Source: Tillus elongatus
Lineage: Eukaryota; Arthropoda; Insecta; Coleoptera; Cleridae
Direction: 5' to 3'
Assembly: GCA_964006375.1 (NCBI GenBank)
Contig: OZ023270.1
Location: 53,775,820 to 53,839,819 of the forward strand
Length of the DNA: 64,000 nucleotides
The notes below the pieces were generated by a model. That model was not told the DNA's origin. It saw only the letters and a list, made by a program, of their open reading frames with translations, and ran no database searches. The translations under genes and the position numbers were made by a program. Below, piece by piece: positions 56,041 to 64,000 of the stretch. Position 1 is the first letter of the stretch. Each line of letters opens with the position of its first letter.

Positions 56041-57490
56041 ATTTAGAATTTTATAATAATATGTTATAATTAATTTCTACATTGGTAATATTAAAATAAA
56101 ATTAAAATTTATGATAATGTTAGAGTATTTTTGCTATGCCTAAATATTCTTTAAAATATCCGTTAGTTTTTATCGGTGTTATTTGAAGTGGATGGACCAG
56201 GTTGATGGTCATCGCTGTTTGTAGTAGTAGTTTTGTCCTGTAACGAAAAAGTCTTTCTTACTCCTTTATGTTAGAAACGTGAGCTTTCCCTCCTGGTTTA
56301 GAAAATGTAACAACATTTTCTTTTTGTTTAGGATGTGATCGTAATTTATAAAGATTATTTGTTTTTCTTACTTTTGGTACTATAATAGATAGTTGTGTTA
56401 TTTCTTACAAATCTAGTGTCATTTGTCGCTCCGCATTTGTTTTAGGAATTCTTTTTTCTCCACTTACTTTTTGTTTTTGATATACTGTGTCGAAGTAAGG
56501 CATTATTTCTTTGAGACTATTGTTATTGTATTCCTCGTAAAGGGTAGTTTCAGGTGTAACTGTTGGTAAGTCGTCGTAGGGTCCGTATAGTAATGTAAAC
56601 GGTGAATCACCAGTTGCCGATGGATCGACTGCTTGTAAATTAGGGTTGCTGTTATCATTAGGGTTGCAGGCGTCTCTTGTGGGTTTTGTAATTTAAAAAT
56701 TCGACATTTTTCTACAAGAGTTGAGTGCAGTCGCTCTATTGGTGAATTTCAGTTAGGATTTTGGGGGGTTGTTATGTGAAGATTAATATTAAATAAATTA
56801 GAGCATTCTTTAAGGGTGGTAATCGAAAATTCTTTGCCAGCGTCGGCCACTATTTTTAGGGGATGATTATGATGGGAAAATAGTGTCGAAGTTTATTTAA
56901 CACCGTTATTGCGGATCCATCAGTTATTTAATATGCCTGTGGATATGGTAGTTAGGAATTTGCAATTATCGAAACTAAAGGTGTCAATGTGTATCACTTC
57001 AAAATGGCGTTTATCTAGAAGGGGACCTGAAAATGGTGGTTTGTACGGATTTCTTTTGTATTTTGTCTGAAGGCAAATTGAGCATTTATTTAAAAAAGCG
57101 TTTATATAATTTTTCATGTTAGGCCAAAAATATTTTTGTTTTAAATGTTGATACGTTTCGTTAATTCCATTGTGGTTTCGTGTGTGATATTCGTCTATAA
57201 TTTGTTATTGAGTTTCTTGTTGTTCAATGTCTTGTAAAAATTCGTTAGATTTTATTATTTTAACAGAACCATTAAATAATATTGAAGAAACAGGAGTGAA
57301 ATATTTGAATAGTCTATCATGTTTACAGTAAATTCCGTACGTGAATTTTCGATCAATAAATTGTTTCAAAAAGTCATTTATTTGCCCTAATTCGTAATTG
57401 AGTTGAACCAGTTACATGTATTGTTTCAAACTTGAATATTTTTAATTTGCGTGTGTTATATTTTGGTCCGTAATCTAAAATTATTCGTCT
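56041..57490 (-). pseudogene. Errantivirus integrase remnant
   Basis: The stretch at 57117-56920 holds a C-X2-C zinc-binding end (CSIC) and FEVIHIDTFSFD with the first catalytic Asp. Further on, frames near 56760-56640 recall the NP.ERLHSTL integrase segment with the catalytic Glu, but with stops. The C-terminal pol part ends around 56400. Broken throughout. Confidence 0.75.
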
Positions 57491-57541
57491 GGAAAAATAA
57501 TTGACTGCGTTTTCTGATATAGGTATTTTGAAGATTGGATT

Positions 57542-58186
57542 TTATGCAGACGAATGTTGTGGCTGTGAGTCATTACGTTCAGATAGGTCATTAGTCGTGC
57601 TAGTAGATGCATTGTTTGCATCGTTTTCTAGTTCGTTAATTATTTCTCTTTCTCTGCCTTCGTCAGGGTCTAGGTTATTAATCATTAATTCCAAGTCGAA
57701 GTCATCTTCGATCGCGCTAATTTCGATTCGCGATAAGGCATCAGCCACTACGTTATCTTTGCCCTTTTTGTATTTTATTTCATAATTAAATTCCTCTAAA
57801 ATCTTAGTCGCCATTTAACTAGCCGAGAGTTTGGTTCCTTAATGGAAAATAGCCAAACACGGGGTTTGTGGTCAGTTTCTATAACAAATTTTTGTCCAAA
57901 GAGATAGGGTCTAAAATGTTTTGTATTTTCTACTATGGATAATAACTCTTGTTCAATGGTCGAGTAATTTCTCTCGGCTGAATTTAATGTTTTTGAGTAA
58001 AACGCAATCGATCTATTATCGTGTGACAATACTCCACCTATAGCTATATTGCTTGCATCAGTGGTTAAATGAAATTGTTTAGAAAAGTTGGGGTAGGTCA
58101 GGACAGGAGAATTTGTAATTAATTCTTTTATTTTTTGAAATGCGTCAACATACCCAGAGTCGTGAATATTTATTTTGGTATCTTTT
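57542..58186 (-). pseudogene. Errantivirus RT end and RNase H remnant
   Basis: Reading from about 58186 the frame gives an RT thumb-like end, then LTTDASNIAIGGVLS, IEQELLSIV, ETDHKP and NVVADALSRIE, which carry the four acidic RNase H residues in the expected order. A frameshift near 57800 splits it. The left-over 5' edge coincides with the AT-core repeat. Confidence 0.88.
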
Positions 58187-58700
<514 letters not shown>

Positions 58701-59915
58701 AAGTTGTTCGAAAATGAAAAATGTGTAAGAAATAAATAATATGTAAGAAATAAATAATCTACGACATCAGTTTGAATTGCATAGGCATTTCGCACATTCA
58801 ACGTTGACAAGGATAGTTAGAGTATTAATGTGTTTGTTATTACTTTAGACCCGAAAAATGTAAAATCGTCGAAGCGACACAAGAGTTCGTAAATATAAAT
58901 AAGCAGGGTTGTCAGATATAATAAAAATTAACAAATATTAAAATGTAATTTGATTCTTAGGATGAAAACATATGGACCTAACATATTTTTAAATTATTAA
59001 TGACATAATTCAAACAATAATTGCGGTACAATAACCAAACATTTTGAATTACCAAATCCGTATGATATTTTAAATTAAAACTTATTTATACTTGAAAACT
59101 TTTTGCACTATATGTCAATGCAGCAGTGTAGTACTGTCTACTGTCATCTGTTTTTTTAATTTAAACGCCGTTAGGGTGGAAAGCGCTACACGGTATATCC
59201 ACATCATGTTTTAATGGTTTTTTTTCTAAATATCAAATAGTACGGTGAAATCTTTCCTTCACTACCATGATTCAGGTAATCGTGATATTATATTTATTTT
59301 AGCAGAAACACCTTACAAAAATTATCAGAATTGAGAGCAAAGTGAGCAAGTGAGAGCAAAATTCAAGTTAGGATCTACGTTAATTGTTTTTAAGAAAGTA
59401 ACCTTAAATTTGCGAATCTTTTATGAAAACAACAAAACAGAGATGAATTTATATAATTAAAGTTGAAAGATGTTTACTATATATAAAAGGTATGTATTCC
59501 TATTTTTTATGTTATCATTTTAGAGGTAATCTTATATACTTTGAAGTATTTACCCAAGGTGAAATAATTTAGCACATGTCCAAAGCCTAAGATTTTTTCT
59601 GTTGTGTTTTGTGAGCTTGAATTAGTTTTTGTTATAATTTATTGTCATTTATGGAGACATAAGTAGAACTTACTTTAAAAATTATTTCCTTTTTTAGCAA
59701 TGGTAGTTTCCACAAAATCAGCAGTAGTGAGTTTTCTTAAAGATGAGAAAGAGTAAGAGGGTCACGCAGGAGGTATAACCTATGACCTTTGATGCTACAG
59801 TGGCTTCTTTCTAATTAAAATATGTAGTATGGAGTATTGAAAACAGGAAGTGTACTGTCCAGGTAATATTTTTTTAAATAGTGTCAAACTTGTAATTTCC
59901 CTTAAGCTAATGCCC
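58701..59915. other. No gene or classified repeat
   Basis: AT-rich sequence; nothing supported. Confidence 0.4.
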
Positions 59916-62900
59916 ACTGAGCAAGGTAATATTGCATTAACATTGCAGAATCTTTTCCAAAGCAAGTGTAAGTTTGATAGATAACTTGCAGAAAGCCTCC
60001 TGCAAGTTCGTTGCAAATGGCAAATCTTCCCCCCAGTGACTTTACATATGTAAGTGTTTCTTTTGTAACTTTACTGCAAGTTTACTGTAGTGAGCTGTTA
60101 CAAACTTTCTTTATACGTACACATGTTACTTTACAGCAAGCTTCAATTTTAAAAGGGCCTGGCAAAGTTGTAAAAAAAAACTTTTATTTGCAACTTATCT
60201 GCAATTGTATATATTATATATACAGTGCAAGTTTGTAACCTGTGATAATTCCAATTAATCTACTTCAACTTTTTTTTTTCAAAAATGCTCGGAGTCTGAT
60301 AATATTCTCAGTTACAATCTTTTCAAAAATGTATTATACAATTTGTATCAAATGCCATTGATAATTTTTGTAAATGACAACCTTAGCTTTTTTTTGACTT
60401 TTTTTAAAGTACACATCAAGCGATACAAAACCACCAACTTTCAAATTTTTATTATAAATCTTGAGTTGAAAGCACGAAAAGAATTGTGTAGTTATCAATG
60501 AATAAAAATTTTAAATCTGCTGGTTTTCTACAACTTCACATGTAAGAACTTTAAAAATAGTCAACAAAAACGTAAGGTTGATTCAAAGAAATTATCGATG
60601 AAGTCATTTTTCAAATATGGTATATACTGTATAGCTTTTTTAAAAGACTGCAACTCGAAATACTAACCAATGTGTCCAAGCATTTTTGAAAAAAGAAACT
60701 GTATTTGATTATCTGAATTTATTTCAAGTTACAAACTAATACTGTATATAGGTATATAGGTGTATTTATACATAATATAAAATTTCTTGTAAAACTGTAA
60801 AAAATGACAAGACAATGTTAATTAGAATAAAATCTTTATTACATAAAAAAATTAAAGACTTACAATTTCATTTCTGCTGATAGATAGATAGATATAGACT
60901 TTATTGACCATCAAATGTACATGATAAGTCACTGTCTTTATAAGTACCGACTATAGTTACTAGATAGAAATAGTTAGACATATAGCGAGCGTGTCCATGT
61001 TTAGCCTAAAATGCAGTTCTAGTCAAAACTCAGAGACAAAATAGATAACTTGAACTCGTGATATCGTTATTAATTGACGGATTTCAAAAATTCCTTTTTC
61101 TAAATAAATACCAATTAATTGTTTTTGATATTGTTTTACTAAATAACTCTTTAGTCGTCTAGAAAAACGTGTGAAACACCAATAACAAAAACGAAGCCTT
61201 CTGCAGCATTACTTGTTTTGAGAGGCAAGATTTTTTTTAGCTTCTAAAATATGTGGTGACATATGTTACATAAAATAAATTCAACATATCAAATACTATT
61301 GTGAAAAAGAAATATCTAAAATTGTGCGTTCATTTCGATTTTAGAGAAAGTTTAATTAAGCAAACGTAAGAATATGCAATGGATAAATCAAGCACAGGTA
61401 AATGAATACAACTTCACTGCGAAAATAGCTTAAACATGACGACAGTCTCTGAAAGTGTTCACGCATGTCTTAACTATCCCTATCGAGTAAGTATAGTACC
61501 GTCAATGTCTAAAATGTCAGAAACATTGAGTTAAAATAAAGCAAAATTATGACTACAATGAATTACGTATATATAAAAAAAGTCTGTGGCTAGTCGAACT
61601 TGCCTTCCAAAGCTTTTGCCTAACACACAGACACACACACTACAAAGAATGAATACAAGTAGTATGTAACATTATACACATTGGTTTAGAGCACTAATAA
61701 ATTCCTTCACCTTGGTTTTTGTTTTATAACATCCACTAGTGCCTACTGTAATCTTGTTAGTGGAAGCATCTTAATAACATTAGGTAGAAAATTGAGGAAT
61801 TTGATTCCCAAGTAATCAAACATCTGCTTTGTTTTCTCCTTTTTGTGGAACTGTATTTTTAATTCATGCCTGTACCTGGTATTGATGTTGCGAACTTCAT
61901 CATTCACTGGATATTTTGAATACATATACTGAAGAAGGATATAGCTGGAAGTGTACCTAAGTATCCCATTGGCCTCGAACACATCAGGGCAGCTTTTTCT
62001 TGGACCTACGCACACAATGTCCTTATTGCTCTTTTTTGCATGATAAACACATGTTCCGCTGCTGACGAGTTAACCCATATGAATGTTCCATAGCATAGAA
62101 TACTGCGACAAGTGTAAAATAAGCAATCCTGACAGCTTGATGGGTACTGCTCCACTGTTATTATGATGTCAATTGCTATGTATAAGCCACATGCTTCCAT
62201 AGGTGAATCATATTTAACGTTTTAAAATGAATTGGTCTGACCAGGTATGACATCTCCAGGCTGCTTCTAAGGACATAACAAAATTCATGTAAATAATATA
62301 ATATTGCATAAAAAGAAACAAAAATATAAATGCAGCCATTTTATAATAATTCACCAATAGCGACATACCAAAATAATTATGCTACAGAAAAGAGAATAAT
62401 GAATTCACACATGTATTTAATATATAGCTGTTTTAGGGATTCTTACCTGAAATGTTTGTCGATATACTCCATGTTTCATTATCTACTCTCCAGACAACGA
62501 ATTACAAAATTCAAACAATTCAGGCTACAATAAGATTGTTCAATCTTTAAAACTTCCAGGAAAATAAATAGACATAGATCAAATAACAACTTATGATGAT
62601 GAAATTATAAAAAAAGTAAACAACAAACCGCCATTAATTAATGCCGGGCGCTTTGTCATTTGTCAGTCAGTTCGCTGACATAGGATCGAACATACCCGAA
62701 AACGGAGGGAATTCAAATGTTTACAATTTGAAACAAACTTTCAGAAACATTACAATTGTAACTTTACGTGAGCTTACAAATGGAGAAAAACCACAACACG
62801 GCAAACTAGATATTATTTTTGAAAGTTACGTTAAAGTTTCATTTGTAAGTTTGCATTGGTTTTTTGCCTGCAAACATTTAGAAATGTTGCAAACTTAACT

Positions 62901-62957
62901 TGCCTAATGGTAAATTATCTAACGTTGCAGTAAGCATTTGTAAGTAACCATGCTTAG
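59916..62957. mobile_element. Possible DNA element bounded by CCCACTGAGCAAGGTAA-type inverted ends
   Basis: CCCACTGAGCAAGGTAATAT at about 59910-59930 and, inverted, TAACCATGCTTAGTGGG at about 62944-62960 face each other 3 kb apart. Both flanking 250-300-bp regions are unusually rich in TTGCAAGTTT/TTGCAGTAAG words, as if they were subterminal repeats. Between them lies a LINE fragment (60879-62215). No transposase or target duplication was found, so this is tentative. Confidence 0.4.
60879..62215 (-). pseudogene. LINE 3' end: reverse transcriptase C-terminus and (TCTA)n tail
   Basis: On the minus strand 62200-62006 gives a CYGTFIWVNSSAAEHVFIMQ segment, and 62015-61743 continues with VGPRKSCPDVFEANGIL, YILLQYMY and a NTRYRHEL motif, typical of the C-terminal end of a LINE RT. 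The two parts are in different frames. At about 60900 an AATAAAG is followed by (TCTA)n, a characteristic LINE tail. The piece is 5'-truncated, as most LINE copies are. Confidence 0.82.
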
Positions 62958-62960
62958 TGG

Positions 62961-63824
62961 GTGTCATTGATTAATTTTGTTACATTATCAGAAAGCTTTT
63001 CCATACTGATTACAAAGTATAAGCAGACAAGGTTTCTATCCTGTCTGATTCAATGAGACAGGATTCTATATGATTAGCTAGACTGGTTATTATAATAGGT
63101 GCTCCTTTAAATTGTTAAATTTTATAATTATAATTATGGAAAGCAATGTTAATGCTGGTCACGCTACACTCAGATTGTATTATATACTTAGATTGTAACA
63201 CTATGCCGAAGTTCTTCCGTTGTGATGCTATATGTACTACTGGTGCATAAACCTCTTGGATAATTTGTGGACCAATTGTATTATTGGTGATATCTTGTAA
63301 TATTATATTTAGTAGAATGTAAAAATTGCTGGTAGGTATATAAAAGTGGACAAATAAAATATGGCAGTGGTATCTAAATGAATCAAGTAACATGACAAGT
63401 GGGCATCGCTGGTGACTCAGTTTCGTCAAGTTGTGCATGCTGAAATAAGAGAGTAGTCGAAGTGGATAAGGAATAGTGTTTATTTTTCATGTATGTGAAA
63501 AAAAAAGTTAAAAGAAAAAATTGCCATTGTCATGAAGAAATGTTCTATTATACAAACATAGCGCATGAGCATATGTACACTCCTTACAAAAAGTGGAAGC
63601 CAGTTTAGCCTTTTGTGATGCTATCTCTGATTTTTTGTGACTTATACTGCTTGTTTTATTCTCCATTCAGCCCCATAAAATATGGCTGTCATCAGAACAT
63701 TCTAAGTTGGCTATGAAAACTTAATGATCTAGTATGCCCAGAAAATTATTGAAACTGGTAGTAAATAACTTGTGACGACTTATGTAAAGCGGACAGATAT
63801 CATATCATTCGCTTAACTAATATG
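62961..63824. other. No gene recognised
   Basis: A 107-codon open frame on the minus strand (63115-63438) shows no known motif. Confidence 0.4.
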
Positions 63825-64000
63825 TCTGGTTGAACTTTCTCTAGAATTTGTTGAACCTCGACATTCTGGCTTGGAGCCATTTATCATTTTCAAGAGGTTG
63901 AGTAAAATATGAATGGAATAGAACTCTTTAGGCCTTAATCTGCCTAATCTTTAGAGTGGTGGTTAGGTGTAGGTTGGGTTGTAGTTCAATTATGGAGTCG
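63825..64000 (-). repeat. Interspersed repeat, second copy, cut by the window end
   Basis: TTGGAGCCATTTATCATTTTCAAGAGG and GTAGGTTGGGTTGTAGTTCA match the repeat at 47885-48130. Strand is given by analogy with the frame in that copy. Confidence 0.6.

Larger units (their letters stand above)
54572..58186 (-). mobile_element. Truncated insect errantivirus (gypsy-type endogenous retrovirus), pol 3' part and env
   Basis: On the minus strand the order is the end of reverse transcriptase, RNase H, integrase, then an envelope-like gene. Presence of env after pol separates errantiviruses from ordinary Ty3/gypsy elements. The 5' side is cut at about 58186 by the edge of an AT-core repeat, so LTR, gag and most of RT are lost. 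Stops and frameshifts run through all frames. No LTR could be identified on the 3' side. It cannot be functional. Confidence 0.88.

Overview
The window looks like nuclear DNA from an insect: strongly AT-rich, spliceosomal introns with GTAAGT/CAG borders, a secreted S1 serine protease of insect digestive type, an insect endogenous retrovirus, and piggyBac, pogo, hAT, Ty3/gypsy, Ty1/copia and LINE remnants. A beetle is my best guess, with low confidence. It is a eukaryotic assembly: there is a 200-base N gap at 5017-5216 and many long (AT)n tracts.

Two host-type genes stand out. (1) A chymotrypsin/elastase-like serine protease on the + strand. Two exons (43355-43560 and 51807-52356) carry the whole catalytic domain. 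A signal-peptide exon with a TATA box and GATA motifs at 1963-2019 joins them in phase, giving a 270-residue zymogen and a first intron of about 41 kb. (2) On the - strand, inside that intron, a six-exon gene (10153-18228) encodes about 907 residues: two Cys/His zinc-binding motifs, a tyrosine-recombinase-like (Crypton-like) core and two SANT/Myb-like domains. All five introns are phase 1, and the reading frame is open throughout although four mobile elements or repeats sit in its introns.

Layout. 1-7.6 kb: LTR fragment, protease promoter and exon 1, AT-microsatellite repeats, assembly gap. 7.6-10.1 kb: pogo-like element with a nested hAT. 10.1-18.2 kb: recombinase/SANT gene, with a hAT, a tRNA-derived SINE and a foldback in its introns. 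18.2-35 kb: sparse, with a hAT MITE, (TAA)n, foldbacks, a second SINE and a 105-133-bp minisatellite. 35.1-40.6 kb: degraded Ty3/gypsy element with both LTRs. 41.6-42.3 kb: tandem repeat of about 306 bp holding a canonical-looking type I hammerhead ribozyme. 43.4-52.4 kb: protease exons 2-3; their 8.2-kb intron holds duplicated SINEs, a perfect 43-bp inverted repeat, a copia remnant and a piggyBac derivative. 53-64 kb: LINE fragments, a truncated errantivirus (pol-env) and repeats.

The most interesting signals are the hammerhead tandem repeat, with degenerate hammerhead-like cores recurring in several unrelated repeat families here, and the intact recombinase/zinc-finger/SANT gene nested in the protease intron. 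All calls come from reading the sequence; no similarity search, folding program or RNA data was used.
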